A stretch of DNA of 64,000 nt from Streptomyces sp. NBC_00510. Its GTDB lineage: Bacteria; Actinomycetota; Actinomycetes; Streptomycetales; Streptomycetaceae. Shown one piece after another: positions 35,038-43,772 of this stretch. The notes under the pieces are model-generated. The model saw only the letters and a program-made list of their open reading frames with translations. It searched no databases and was not told where the DNA came from. The DNA lies in NCBI GenBank assembly GCA_036013505.1, contig CP107851.1:9286001-9350000 (forward strand), given 5' to 3'. Each line of letters starts with the position of its first letter. Position 1 is the first letter of the stretch. Both the position numbers and the translations under genes were made by a program.

Positions 35038-35892
35038 TTACACCCCTCCCGTCGCCCCCGCCCGTGGCGGGACGTCGGCGGGGACCGGGAGGAGCAGCGC
35101 CGTCACGTTGTCGTGCCCGCCGGCGTCGAGCGCGTACCCGACCAGTGAGCGCGCGCCGTCCAGCGGCCCGCCGCCGCCCCGGGAGCCGGGTGCGGAAGCC
35201 AGCCGGTCCCGCAGCGCCTCCGCGCCGGGGAGGTACCGCCACAGCCCGTCGGTGCACAGCAGGAGGCGGCCGGGCACGGCGGGCCGGCCGCTGCGCACCC
35301 GCGGTACGGGCTCGCCGCTCCCGGCGCCCAGCCAGCCGGTCAGGGCGTCGAGTTCGCCGGTGTCGTCCTCGGTCAGCGCGATGGCCAGGCCCTCGTCCGG
35401 CAGCCAGTACGCGCGGCTGTCACCGATCCACGCGCACCACAGGCCGCCCGGACCGGCGACGCCCGCGACGAAGGTGCAGGCCGGTGCCTCCTCCGGTGCC
35501 ACCGCGAGTGCCGCGACCGCGCGTCCCGCGCGCAGGGTGGCGTCCTCGAGCGCGACCTCCGGCACGGTCCCCGCCCGCAACGCCGAGGCCAGCGCGTCCG
35601 AGGCGACCTCGGCCGCGAGCCTGGCGGCCCGTTCGGACCGGGGTGACATGGACACCCCGTCGCACACCACGCCGATCGTCCACGCGCCGGCCGTGGTCAC
35701 GGCCATCGCGTCGGCGTTCACCTCACGCCGCTTCCCCCGGTCGCTGACGCCCGCCGCGCCGCCCGCGGTGACCTCCACCCGCGACCGGAACGCCGCCTGG
35801 GCGACGCCGCAGTCCCAGCAGTAACCGTCCGGGGCCACCGTCCCACCGCAGCGTTCGCACGCCGGCGTACCGCCCCCCTGTCGTCCGTGCAT
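35038..35892 (-). CDS. PP2C-type serine/threonine phosphatase with N-terminal zinc ribbon
   Basis: 284 residues. Residues 12-28 form a zinc-ribbon-like CERCGGTVAPDGYCWDCG. The PP2C domain follows: SDRGKRREVNADAMAV, VCDGVSMSPRSERAARLA, WCAWIGDSRAYWL, LLLCTDGLWRYL and GGHDNVTALLLPV. The aspartates for metal binding are present. In Streptomyces such phosphatases accompany Ser/Thr kinases and FHA proteins. None is adjacent here. Followed nine bases later by the membrane SpoIIE phosphatase on the same strand. Confidence 0.85.
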   Translation of the reverse strand: MHGRQGGGTPACERCGGTVAPDGYCWDCGVAQAAFRSRVEVTAGGAAGVSDRGKRREVNADAMAVTTAGAWTIGVVCDGVSMSPRSERAARLAAEVASDALASALRAGTVPEVALEDATLRAGRAVAALAVAPEEAPACTFVAGVAGPGGLWCAWIGDSRAYWLPDEGLAIALTEDDTGELDALTGWLGAGSGEPVPRVRSGRPAVPGRLLLCTDGLWRYLPGAEALRDRLASAPGSRGGGGPLDGARSLVGYALDAGGHDNVTALLLPVPADVPPRAGATGGV

Positions 35893-35946
35893 GACAGGAC
35901 CCTACGAGGGGCCGTGCGGTACGGGAGGGGCGGGGCGGGACCTGGG

Positions 35947-36513
35947 TCAGGACGGCGTGTGGCGCAGCGGCTCCAGGGCCTTGGTCCAGGCCAGGACCTC
36001 GTCGAGGACGACGCCGAGCTCGCCCGCGCGGCGCGGGCCGGGCTCGAAGCGGCTCATGTCGGCGAAGTCGCGGAAGAGGGAGAGCGCCACCTGCGCACGC
36101 ACGGTGGCCACCCGCAGTTCGGCCATCACCAGCCGCAGGTGCTCCACCGCGCGGCTGCCGCCGACGCTGCCGTACGCGACGAACCCGGCCGCCTTGTTGT
36201 TCCACTCGGCGAAGAGGTAGTCGATGGCGTTTTTGAGCGCCCCCGGGATCGAGTGGTTGTACTCGGCCGTCACGAAGACGTAGCCGTCGAAGGAGCCGAT
36301 CTTCTCCGCCCACGCGAAGGTGTGCGGCCGGCTGTACTGGCCCAGTGACGGCGGCAGCGGTTCGTCGAGCAGCGGGAGGTCGTAGTCGGCGACGTCCACC
36401 AGTTCGTACTCGGCGTCGCCGCGCAGCGCGGCGTTCTCGTACACCCACCGGGCGACGGCCTCGCCGAGGCGCCTGGGGCGTGTGCTGCCGAGGATGATGG
36501 CGATCCTGGTCAT
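35947..36513 (-). CDS. NADPH-dependent FMN reductase family protein
   Basis: 188 residues of the flavodoxin-like NADPH-dependent FMN reductase fold: MTRIAIILGSTRPRRLGEAVARWV (FMN phosphate loop), DLPLLDEPLPP, GYVFVTAEYNHSIPGALKNAIDYL and VAYGSVGGSRAVEHLRLVM. Likely reduces FMN, quinones or azo compounds with NADPH. ATG 36513 with AGGAG upstream. Single gene. Confidence 0.87.
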   Translation of the reverse strand: MTRIAIILGSTRPRRLGEAVARWVYENAALRGDAEYELVDVADYDLPLLDEPLPPSLGQYSRPHTFAWAEKIGSFDGYVFVTAEYNHSIPGALKNAIDYLFAEWNNKAAGFVAYGSVGGSRAVEHLRLVMAELRVATVRAQVALSLFRDFADMSRFEPGPRRAGELGVVLDEVLAWTKALEPLRHTPS

Positions 36514-36665
36514 GGCGTTGCTCCTGGACGGTCCTGTTCCGGTGGCCGGGCGGGGCGCCGGAGGCGGCGGACCGGCGCGTGAGGCACCTTCCATGCGCGC
36601 CCGCCGGTGAATCCGGCGGGGCCGGGGGTTCACCCGATCGCCGTGACGGCGGGGCGTGCCGCGGC

Positions 36666-37124
36666 TCAGCGGGTCCGGGGCTCCAGGGAGATGCGGACCG
36701 TGATGCGCTTGCCCACCGGCTGCCGCTGCACGTCGTAGCCCTCGCACAGGGCCAGGATGATCTCCAGGCCGTGCTGGCCGATCCGTCCCGGCTCGGCGGC
36801 GCGGGCCAGGGGCAGGGCGCTGCTGGTGTCCCACACGGACACCAGCAGCGTCGCCGTGTCGACGTCCACCTCGAGGTCGAGCAGACCGGGGCCCGGAGCG
36901 TACTTGCAGGTGTTGGTGATGAGCTCGCTGACGACGAGCTGTGCGGTCTCGACCGTCTCCACCGGTACCGGGACGCCGTGCTCACCCTGGACGCGGGCGA
37001 GGAACCCGCCGGTGAAGCGCCGCGCCGCGGAGATCGCCTCCGAGTCGCCCTCGTGCGCGAATCCGGCGTGGATGCACGGCCAGTCGGCCAGGTGGGCGGG
37101 GTGGCCGTCCAGCCTCGGTTCCAT
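36666..37124 (-). CDS. RsbW-like ATP-binding anti-sigma / serine kinase
   Basis: 152 residues of the GHKL ATPase fold used by RsbW/SpoIIAB-type kinases. N-box LVVSELITNTCKYAPG and G1-type VSVWDTSSALP, G2-type GRIGQHGLEIILAL are visible. Such proteins bind sigma factors or phosphorylate antagonists, and the antagonists are then dephosphorylated by SpoIIE/RsbU phosphatases like those flanking this gene. Start ATG 37124. The cognate sigma factor is not in this stretch. Confidence 0.82.
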   Translation of the reverse strand: MEPRLDGHPAHLADWPCIHAGFAHEGDSEAISAARRFTGGFLARVQGEHGVPVPVETVETAQLVVSELITNTCKYAPGPGLLDLEVDVDTATLLVSVWDTSSALPLARAAEPGRIGQHGLEIILALCEGYDVQRQPVGKRITVRISLEPRTR

Positions 37125-37228
37125 GGTGGTGCCTTTCGTACTGCTTACCGGACGGCCGCGCTCAGGCGCGGCCAGCCGTCCGTCTACCCCGGTTTCCGCG
37201 ACTGACGCTCATCCGCTTCCGGTCACGT

Positions 37229-37663
37229 TCACTGGCGGGGGAGCTTGGTGACGGTGTCCAGGTAGAAGGCGTCGATGCTGTGCACGGCGCGCTCGAAGTC
37301 GTCCAGGTTGACCGGCTTGGTGACGTACGCGTTGGCGTGCTGCCGGTAGGCGCCGGCCACGTCGTCGGGCGCCGCGGAGGTGGTGAGGACGACCACCGGG
37401 ACCGCGCGCAGTTCCTCGTCGTTCTTGAGGATCGAGAGCAGCTCGTGGCCGTTCATCCGCGGCATGTTGAGGTCGAGGACGATCAGGTCGGGGAGCCGGT
37501 TGGCCGGGTCGCGCAGGTACTCCAGCGCCGCGAGGCCGTCCTCGACCTGGGTCAGGTTGCGGGCACCGCGCTCGGCGAGGGCGTCCCCGATCAGCATGGC
37601 GTCCGCGGGGTCGTCCTCGACCAGCAGCACGTCGTGGGGGCGGGCGGGGGCGATCATCATCAT
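37229..37663 (-). CDS. Single-domain response regulator
   Basis: 144 residues of a receiver domain without output domain (CheY/Rcp1-like). Acidic pocket EDD at 16-18, phospho-acceptor D64 in IVLDLNMPRMNG, T/S in VVLTTSA, K116 in YVTKP. Such proteins work through protein-protein contacts, often with phytochrome-like kinases. The ATG 37663 overlaps the stop of the small HTH gene (ATGA). The histidine kinase at 38156 (divergent) is the likely partner. Confidence 0.87.
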   Translation of the reverse strand: MMMIAPARPHDVLLVEDDPADAMLIGDALAERGARNLTQVEDGLAALEYLRDPANRLPDLIVLDLNMPRMNGHELLSILKNDEELRAVPVVVLTTSAAPDDVAGAYRQHANAYVTKPVNLDDFERAVHSIDAFYLDTVTKLPRQ

Positions 37664-38040
37664 TGGCTCCGGGTCGGGTCGGTGCGCCGCGGGGGACGGT
37701 GGGGGGTGTCGCTGGTCACCAGGCCGGGCCAGCGGCGGCGGGCGCCCTGGCGGCTGATGTTGCAGGCCCGGCCGATCTGGGGGTATCCGGCACCTGCGGC
37801 GGCCGCCTGCTCGGCCGCCTGGTTCTCCAGGTGCTCGACCGCCTGCTGGAGGAGGCTGAGCGTGTACAGGTACGCCAGGGCGTCTCCGCGGGCTTCGGTA
37901 CCGTCGTCGGTGGCCCCGGGGACGGCGAGCGGGCGGAGGGCACGACGCGCAAGGCGCCGGGCGAGGTCGTCGACCGCGCCGATCGCCAGGGCGGCGAGCT
38001 CGTCCTCCGGCAGGCGCGGAGCGAAGTGGGTGCCAGGCAT
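37660..38040 (-). CDS. Small HTH protein coupled to response regulator
   Basis: 126 residues. A helical N-terminal half (LPEDELAALAIGAVDDLARRLARRAL) precedes a helix-turn-helix-like AAAGAGYPQIGRACNISRQGARRRWPGLV. The C terminus is basic and proline-rich. ATG 38040, stop overlapping the ATG of the response regulator. Divergent from the kinase gene, with an 18-base palindrome between them that this protein may recognise. Same general type as the HTH at 10838-11047 (SRQ-A motif). Confidence 0.68.
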   Translation of the reverse strand: MPGTHFAPRLPEDELAALAIGAVDDLARRLARRALRPLAVPGATDDGTEARGDALAYLYTLSLLQQAVEHLENQAAEQAAAAGAGYPQIGRACNISRQGARRRWPGLVTSDTPHRPPRRTDPTRSQ

Positions 38041-38070
38041 GGCCCCCACCTTAGGACCTGCACAATCGCA

Positions 38071-38088
38071 CGACAACAAGTGTTGTCG
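38071..38088. promoter_or_regulatory. Palindromic operator candidate CGACAACA-AG-TGTTGTCG
   Basis: Eight-base perfect arms around AG, between the divergent small HTH gene and the histidine kinase gene, in a locally AT-rich patch. It suits autoregulation by the HTH protein; binding is inferred. Confidence 0.5.
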
Positions 38089-38155
38089 GGTGGCCGATAC
38101 AGTGGTTCCGCCCTCGGGCATCCGGCGGCGGCGAGCGAAGCGGAGGGCGCACAGC

Positions 38156-39829
38156 GTGGCAACGGGCGAGACGATCGTGCAGGCGGCCGGCGGGCCGGAG
38201 GCGGCGCGCGTGCCCGATGACGCCCGGGGCCCGGGCCGGCTGTCGGCGTGGACCACCCGGCGGTGGCTCCGGGTGGGGGTGAGCCTCGCCCTCGCCGTGC
38301 TCGCCGCGCTCGGCGCGCTCGGCATCTGGGCGCTGGACCGCAGCTCGGCCCTGACCGATCAGTTGGTCGACGTGCGCTCCCCGGCCCTGGTCAACTCGGT
38401 CCGGCTGGAAGCGGCGCTGGTGAACCAGGAGACCGGTGTCCGCGGTTACGGGCTCAGCGGGCAGCGGGAGTTCCTCGACCCGTACACCCAGGGGCTGGCG
38501 GACGAGCGGACCGCCCTCGACCGGCTGCGTCCCCTCGTCCAGGGCGACGCGCGGGCCCGCGACGACCTCGACGCCGTCGTGGACGCGGGCACCGCCTGGC
38601 AGGGGCTGATCGCGCGGCCCGTCGCCTCCGCCTCGGCCACGCCGGGGGAGCCGGTGCCGCTCGCCACCGAGCGGGCCGACGAGGGCAGGGCCGCCTTCGA
38701 CCGGGTCCGCGACGCCCTCGGCTCCCAGCAGGAGCACCTGCGGCAGGCCCGCATCACCGCCGGCACCCAGCTCGACGCCGCCGTGCGGCTGCGCAACGTG
38801 GTGTTCACCGCCATCGCCGCCGTCATCGTGCTGCTGGCCGTGCTCGTCTTCGAGGGCCTGCGCCGCGGTATCACCCGGCCCCTGGAGCTGCTGGGCACCG
38901 AGGTCCGGCACGTGACGCGGGGCCGCTTCGACCACCCCATCACCGTGAACGGCCCGGCCGACCTGCGCCGGCTCGGCGGGGACGTGGAGGGCATGCGGCG
39001 CCGGCTCGCGGAGGAGCTCTCCTTCGCCGAGCGGGCCCGGCAGCTCCTCGACGAGCAGTCCGCCGACCTCAAGCGCTCCAACGCCGAGCTGGAGCAGTTC
39101 GCCTACGTCGCCTCGCACGACCTGCAGGAGCCGCTGCGGAAGGTGTCGAGCTTCACCCAGCTCCTGCAGCGCCGCTACGGGGAGCAGCTGGACGAGCGGG
39201 CCGACCAGTACATCGCGTTCGCCGTCGACGGCGCGAACCGCATGCAGACCCTCATCAACGACCTGCTGGCGTTCTCCCGGGTGGGCCGGGTCCACAACCA
39301 GCAGGGCACCGTGGACCTCGAGCGGATCGCCGGCGCGACGGAGGAGGCGCTGAGCGTCGCCCTGGAGGAGTCCGGCGCCGAGATCACCCGCGACCCGCTG
39401 CCCACCGTCGTCGGCGACACCACGCAACTGGGCATGCTCTGGCAGAACCTGATCTCCAACGCGGTGAAGTTCCGCCACCCCGACCGGGCACCGCGGATCC
39501 ACGTCGCGGCCCGGCGCGACGGCGACCTGTGGCGGTTCTCCGTCACCGACAACGGCATCGGCATCGACCCCGAGTTCGCCGAGAAGGTCTTCGTGATCTT
39601 CCAGCGGCTGCACACCAAGGACGCCTATCCCGGCAACGGGATCGGGCTGGCCATGTGCAAGAAGATCGTCGAGTTCCACGGCGGCACCATCGGCATCGAC
39701 CCGGAGTACGGCCCCGGTACCCGCATCGCCTTCACCCTCCCCGCACAGGGGCCCGACCCCGGGCAGGAGTCCGGAACCGCGTCCGCCGCGGCGGACGACG
39801 CCGGAGGCACGGGGGAGCCCCGACCGTGA
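38156..39829 (+). CDS. CHASE3/HAMP sensor histidine kinase
   Basis: 557 residues. Cytoplasmic N-tail, first membrane helix at about 40-62, an extracytoplasmic CHASE3-like domain (residues 65-210, LVNQETGVRGYGLSGQREFLDPY), second helix at about 215-240, HAMP, then HisKA with H321 in VASHDLQEPLRKV and a HATPase domain (LISNAVKFRH, VTDNGIGIDPEF, GNGIGLAMCKKIVEFHGG). GTG 38156 is eight bases after GGAGGG. Its TGA overlaps the GTG of the regulator-phosphatase gene, so signal sensor and output are co-translated. Confidence 0.88.
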   Translation: MATGETIVQAAGGPEAARVPDDARGPGRLSAWTTRRWLRVGVSLALAVLAALGALGIWALDRSSALTDQLVDVRSPALVNSVRLEAALVNQETGVRGYGLSGQREFLDPYTQGLADERTALDRLRPLVQGDARARDDLDAVVDAGTAWQGLIARPVASASATPGEPVPLATERADEGRAAFDRVRDALGSQQEHLRQARITAGTQLDAAVRLRNVVFTAIAAVIVLLAVLVFEGLRRGITRPLELLGTEVRHVTRGRFDHPITVNGPADLRRLGGDVEGMRRRLAEELSFAERARQLLDEQSADLKRSNAELEQFAYVASHDLQEPLRKVSSFTQLLQRRYGEQLDERADQYIAFAVDGANRMQTLINDLLAFSRVGRVHNQQGTVDLERIAGATEEALSVALEESGAEITRDPLPTVVGDTTQLGMLWQNLISNAVKFRHPDRAPRIHVAARRDGDLWRFSVTDNGIGIDPEFAEKVFVIFQRLHTKDAYPGNGIGLAMCKKIVEFHGGTIGIDPEYGPGTRIAFTLPAQGPDPGQESGTASAAADDAGGTGEPRP

Positions 39830-41070
39830 CGACACCCCCCACGCCGCTCACCCCCGTCACGCACCACCGGATCCTGCTCGTCGAGGACGACGCCGGCGAC
39901 GCCCTGCTGGTGACCGAGATGCTCGCCGACACCTCGCTGCGGTACACGCTCGTCTGGCACAAGACCCTGGCGGACGCCTGCTTCGAGTTGTCCGCGCGGG
40001 CCGCCGACTGCGTCCTGCTCGACCTGCACCTGCCCGACGCCGCGGGCCCCGGTGCCGTAGCCGAGATCCAGCGCGCCGACCCGAACACCGCCGTCATCGT
40101 CCTGACGGGCCTGGCCGAGGGGCAGGCCGGTTCCGAGGCCCTGGCCACCGGCGCCCAGGACTACCTCGTCAAGGGCAAGGTCGAACCGGAACTCCTGCAG
40201 CGCGCCGTGCGCTACGCCGTCCAGCGCAAGCAGGCCGAACGGGCCGGCGCCGACCTGCAGGCCGGAGGGCTGCGGGCACAGGAGAACGCCCGCCTCGAAC
40301 GGGGCCTGCTGCCGCAGCCCCTGCTGGCCACCCCCGCCGTCACCGCCACCAGCCGCTACCTCCCCGGGCGGGAGAGCGCCCTGCTGGGCGGCGACTTCCT
40401 CGACGTCGTGCAGACCGACGACGGGCGCGTCCACGCCGTGATCGGCGACGTCAGCGGCCACGGCCCCGACGCCGCGGCACTCGGCGTCTGCCTGCGCATC
40501 GCCTGGCGCGCGCTGACCCTGGGCGGCCACCGCGGCCCGGAACTCCTGCGCCTGCTGGAGCGCATGCTGGTCGCGGAGCGTTCGCACCCCGACCTGTTCA
40601 CCACGTGCACCCTGCTCACCCTGGACTTCGCCGCGTCCCGGGCCACGGTGCACCTGGCCGGGCATCACGAGCCCCTGCTGACCACCGGCGGCGTCACGCG
40701 ACCGGTCGAGGCGGCCCACGGCGTCGCCCTCGGCATCGCGCCGGGCCTGGACCAGTGGCCCGCCACGGCCTTGGACCTGCCGGAGCGGGGCACCCTGACG
40801 CTCTACACCGACGGCCTCATCGAAGGCCATGCCGGCCCCGGCGGTGAGCGGCTCGGCGCGGAGGGGCTGCTGCGCCTGCTGGCCCGGACCTCCGTGACGG
40901 CGCCCGACGCGCACCTCGACGCGCTGATCGGTCAGGTCCGTGACCTGGACGAGGAACGCCACACGGACGACCTGGCGGTGCTGCGCCTGGACTGGGGCGC
41001 GGCGGGTGACGGCGCGGCCGTGCCCGCCGACGGTTCAGCCGGCGCGGCGGTGAACGGCCGGGGCCACTGA
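39826..41070 (+). CDS. Response regulator fused to SpoIIE-type PP2C phosphatase
   Basis: 414 residues. Receiver domain at 14-130 with acidic ED-D pocket (LLVEDDAGD), D66 in VLLDLHLPDAAG, T in VLTGLA and K in YLVKGK, then a SpoIIE phosphatase domain with LLGGDFLDVV, VIGDVSGHGPDAAALG, LAGHHEPLLT and TLYTDGLIEGH. This is the RsbU-like output of a two-component pathway: phosphorylation by the upstream kinase would switch dephosphorylation of an anti-sigma antagonist. Overlaps the kinase gene by four bases. Its 3' end overlaps the convergent Ppx/GppA gene by 36 bases. Confidence 0.87.
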   Translation: MTTPPTPLTPVTHHRILLVEDDAGDALLVTEMLADTSLRYTLVWHKTLADACFELSARAADCVLLDLHLPDAAGPGAVAEIQRADPNTAVIVLTGLAEGQAGSEALATGAQDYLVKGKVEPELLQRAVRYAVQRKQAERAGADLQAGGLRAQENARLERGLLPQPLLATPAVTATSRYLPGRESALLGGDFLDVVQTDDGRVHAVIGDVSGHGPDAAALGVCLRIAWRALTLGGHRGPELLRLLERMLVAERSHPDLFTTCTLLTLDFAASRATVHLAGHHEPLLTTGGVTRPVEAAHGVALGIAPGLDQWPATALDLPERGTLTLYTDGLIEGHAGPGGERLGAEGLLRLLARTSVTAPDAHLDALIGQVRDLDEERHTDDLAVLRLDWGAAGDGAAVPADGSAGAAVNGRGH

Positions 41071-42003
41071 CTCCAGGCGCTCCAGGAGCAGCCCCTCGCG
41101 CGTGGACCAGGGGCAGATCTCCACGCTGTCCACCCCGCACATCTCCATCAGGGTCTCGGCCACCAGCGCCCCCGCCAGCGACTGACCCGCGCGGTGACGT
41201 GAGATGCCCGGGAGCTTGGCGCGCCCCGCCGGGCCCTTCGCGGCCAGGACGGGCACGATCTCCCGCACCTGCTTCAGCGTCAGCCGGTCCGGGCCCTCGT
41301 CGGACGTGCCGCGGGCGGCCGCGAGCCGTGCCAGCTGGGTGAACGTTTTGGAGGAGGCCAGCACCCGTCCGTCCCGCGGCGCCCGCGGCAGGGCGTCGCC
41401 CAGCTCGCCGACCGACGCGCGTAGACGGTCACGGACCTCGTGCAGCCGCCGCTTGGAGGTGACGGCGTCCACCAGGTCCCAGCGGCGGTTGACGGCGCGG
41501 GCTCCGAGGGGGAGCGAGTGGACCGCGTGCGGCTGCTCCCCGGTGCCGGCCGCGATCTCCAGCGTACCGCCCCCGATGTCGAGCACCAGCAGCGGCCCTC
41601 CGTCCCCGCCCGCCCACTGGCGGGCGGCCACGTAGGCCAGCCGGGCCTCCTCCTCGCCCGACAGCACCCGCAGCCGCATGCCCGTGGTCCGCGCCACCTG
41701 CGCGATGACCTCGTCGCGGTTCGGCGCGTCCCGGATGACGGAGGTGGCGAAGGCGTACACCGAGGGCAGCGAATGCCCCCCGTCGGCCGCCAGGGTCAGC
41801 GCCACCGCGTGCTGGACACTGCGCACCCCCGACCTGTCGAGCCGTCCCGCCGCGTCGAGCGTCTCGTGCAGCCGCAGCCGCACCTTGCGTGCCAGCACCG
41901 GTTCCAGCGGCGAGTCGGCCCGTCGTTCCACGATCGTGAGCAGGGCGCTGTGGCACCCGACGTCGAGCACTCCCGTTCTGCGTACCTTCCTCTGCGTCTT
42001 CAA
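41035..42003 (-). CDS. Ppx/GppA family phosphatase
   Basis: 322 residues of the ASKHA ATPase-like fold: GVLDVGCHSALLTIVER near the N terminus (the usual DVGSNS with Cys for Ser), YAFATSVIRDAPNRDEVI, LSGEEEARLAYVAA and VLDIGGGTLEIAAG. These enzymes hydrolyse polyphosphate or pppGpp. The TTG 42003 is six bases after GGAGG. The gene is convergent with and overlaps the phosphatase gene at 39826-41070. An association with the stringent response or polyphosphate is inferred from family only. Confidence 0.83.
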   Translation of the reverse strand: MKTQRKVRRTGVLDVGCHSALLTIVERRADSPLEPVLARKVRLRLHETLDAAGRLDRSGVRSVQHAVALTLAADGGHSLPSVYAFATSVIRDAPNRDEVIAQVARTTGMRLRVLSGEEEARLAYVAARQWAGGDGGPLLVLDIGGGTLEIAAGTGEQPHAVHSLPLGARAVNRRWDLVDAVTSKRRLHEVRDRLRASVGELGDALPRAPRDGRVLASSKTFTQLARLAAARGTSDEGPDRLTLKQVREIVPVLAAKGPAGRAKLPGISRHRAGQSLAGALVAETLMEMCGVDSVEICPWSTREGLLLERLESVAPAVHRRAG

Positions 42004-42242
42004 TCCGTACCTCCACCCCTCATCGACACCGCACCCTCCTCATTCCCCGGATCGACTGCTGTGCCTCCCCGGAGACGGGCGGGCGCCGTCCTATTCAGGG
42101 CCCCGCGTGCCCGCAAGTCAAGATCCTTTGACGAGATCGTTGCGGAGAGCACCCGATCGGTCACGGCCGCGCCGGTACGGCTCCGGGGGCTGGAGCGGCG
42201 AATTCCGCGCTGGTGGCGGCTGGTTGCGTCGTCACCGCGTCC

Positions 42243-43550
42243 TCACCGCGCCGGCTCCGCCAGCTGCGCCAGTGCGGCCGCCGTCAGCGTGGTCACGCCC
42301 GCGGGGACGGCCAGCCGCGGATCGGGACGGAACCCGGGGGAGTGGTTCGGCGGCAGGGCCGCCATCTTGGCCGCGGCGCCCGTACCCGGGGTCCGCGCCC
42401 ACTGCTCCGGGCCGACGCACCCGAGCATCCAGTAGGCGGTGCGCACCCCGGTCGCGCCGTGCAGACCGGCCCCGGCCGGGCCGTACAGCGGGAAGTCCTC
42501 GGTGGCCGTGGACGCGGGCCAGACGGCGACGCGTGCGGCGCCGAGGGTCCGCTCGTGAGCGTGCCGCACGGCGGCGGCGGTGCCGGGGTCCGGAAGCGTG
42601 GGCTGCGACCGCGAGAGGACCCGGACGGAGGGTTCGCGCGGGCAGCCGGAGGCCGCGCACTCGGCGGCGACGATGCGGTGCACGGCCGCCGTCACACGCT
42701 CCAGCGCCTCGTCGCCGAACGCGCGCACCGAGACCTCCAGCGTCGCCGAGGCGGGTACGACGTTGCCCCGGGTGCCCGCGTGGAGCGAGCCCACCGTCAG
42801 CACCACCTGCTCGGCCGGACTGGTCTCCCGCGACACCACGGTCTGCAGCCGCAGCACGATCGCGGCCGCGGCGACCACGGGGTCCACCGCCAGGTGCGGG
42901 CTGGCCGCGTGGCCGCCCGAGCCGTGCACGACGACCTCGAGCAGCCGGCTGCCCGCCAGCACCGGTCCGTGCGCGTGGGCGACCATCCCGGCCGGCAGCG
43001 GCGCGGTGTGCTGGGCCAGGACGACGTCGGGGACCGGGAAGCGGGTGTACAGGCCGTCCTCCAGCATGGCGCGGGCCCCGTCGAGGGTCTCCTCCGCGGG
43101 CTGGCCGACCGTCACCAGGGTGCCCGACCAGTGAGCGGTGGCGCCGGCGAGCAGCGCCGCCGTACCGCCGAGGCACGCCAGGTGCAGGTCGTGGCCGCAC
43201 GCGTGCATCACGGGCACCGGGCGGCCCTCGCCGTCGAGGGCGACGGCCTCGCTGGCGTACGGCAGACCGGTGGCCTCCCGGACCGGCAGCGCGTCCAGTT
43301 CGGCGCGCAGCATCACCACCGGGCCGGGCCCGTTGCGGAGCACGCCGACCACGCCGTGCCCGCCGACGCCGGTGGTGACCTCGAGCCCGGCGTCACGCAG
43401 GCGTTCCGCGTGCCGCGCCGCGGTGCGCTCCTCCGCACCGGACAGCTCGGGATGCCGGTGCAGGTCGAGGTAGTCGGCCACGGTGGGCCGCAGGATCCGG
43501 GGCAGGCCGTCGAGGACCGGGCGGTACGGGCCGTTCGCGGAGGGGGTCAC
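42243..43550 (-). CDS. M20 family amidohydrolase
   Basis: 435 residues of the zinc-dependent M20D/HipO-like amidohydrolases: LDLHRHPELSGAEERTA, GPGPVVMLRAELDALPV, VMHACGHDLHLACLGG (metal ligands Cys, His, Asp/His), VGQPAEETLDGARAML, HGSGGHAASP and a C-terminal WPASTATEDFPLYG. It cleaves N-acyl or peptide bonds of small substrates. GTG 43550. Divergent from the RiPP precursor gene, so it shares the 43551-43772 control region. Membership of the RiPP cluster is unproven. Confidence 0.83.
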   Translation of the reverse strand: MTPSANGPYRPVLDGLPRILRPTVADYLDLHRHPELSGAEERTAARHAERLRDAGLEVTTGVGGHGVVGVLRNGPGPVVMLRAELDALPVREATGLPYASEAVALDGEGRPVPVMHACGHDLHLACLGGTAALLAGATAHWSGTLVTVGQPAEETLDGARAMLEDGLYTRFPVPDVVLAQHTAPLPAGMVAHAHGPVLAGSRLLEVVVHGSGGHAASPHLAVDPVVAAAAIVLRLQTVVSRETSPAEQVVLTVGSLHAGTRGNVVPASATLEVSVRAFGDEALERVTAAVHRIVAAECAASGCPREPSVRVLSRSQPTLPDPGTAAAVRHAHERTLGAARVAVWPASTATEDFPLYGPAGAGLHGATGVRTAYWMLGCVGPEQWARTPGTGAAAKMAALPPNHSPGFRPDPRLAVPAGVTTLTAAALAQLAEPAR

Positions 43551-43600
43551 AACTCACTCCCGTCGATGAGGTGTTCGGGGCGGCACGGCCGCCGGACGGC

Positions 43601-43621
43601 TGACAGCGGGGTGACAGCGGG
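43601..43621 (+). promoter_or_regulatory. Tandem TGACAGC direct repeats upstream of the RiPP precursor gene
   Basis: TGACAGCGGG occurs at 43601-43610 and again at 43612-43621, that is, two heptamers TGACAGC with a four-base spacer and an 11-base period. That is the architecture of SARP binding sites. They lie about 150 bases upstream of the precursor ATG, in the region shared with the divergent amidohydrolase gene. A TAGAAA near 43651 is a possible -10 box. Confidence 0.4.
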
Positions 43622-43772
43622 ACGCGCACGGATCTGCCAGCGGACCCCGTTAGAAAGGAACCCGGGTACGGCGCAAGGGTGTGCGGTCGTCCGCGACCGG
43701 CGCCCCGAGCCGCGCCCTTGTCGTCGCGTTCACCCATGGGCCGACCGGCCCGTTCCCTCAGGAGGAGACACG

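Noticed and set aside
36000..42500. CRISPR array or phage remnant
   Set aside because: No regularly spaced direct repeats or phage structural/integrase genes are visible here or elsewhere in the window.
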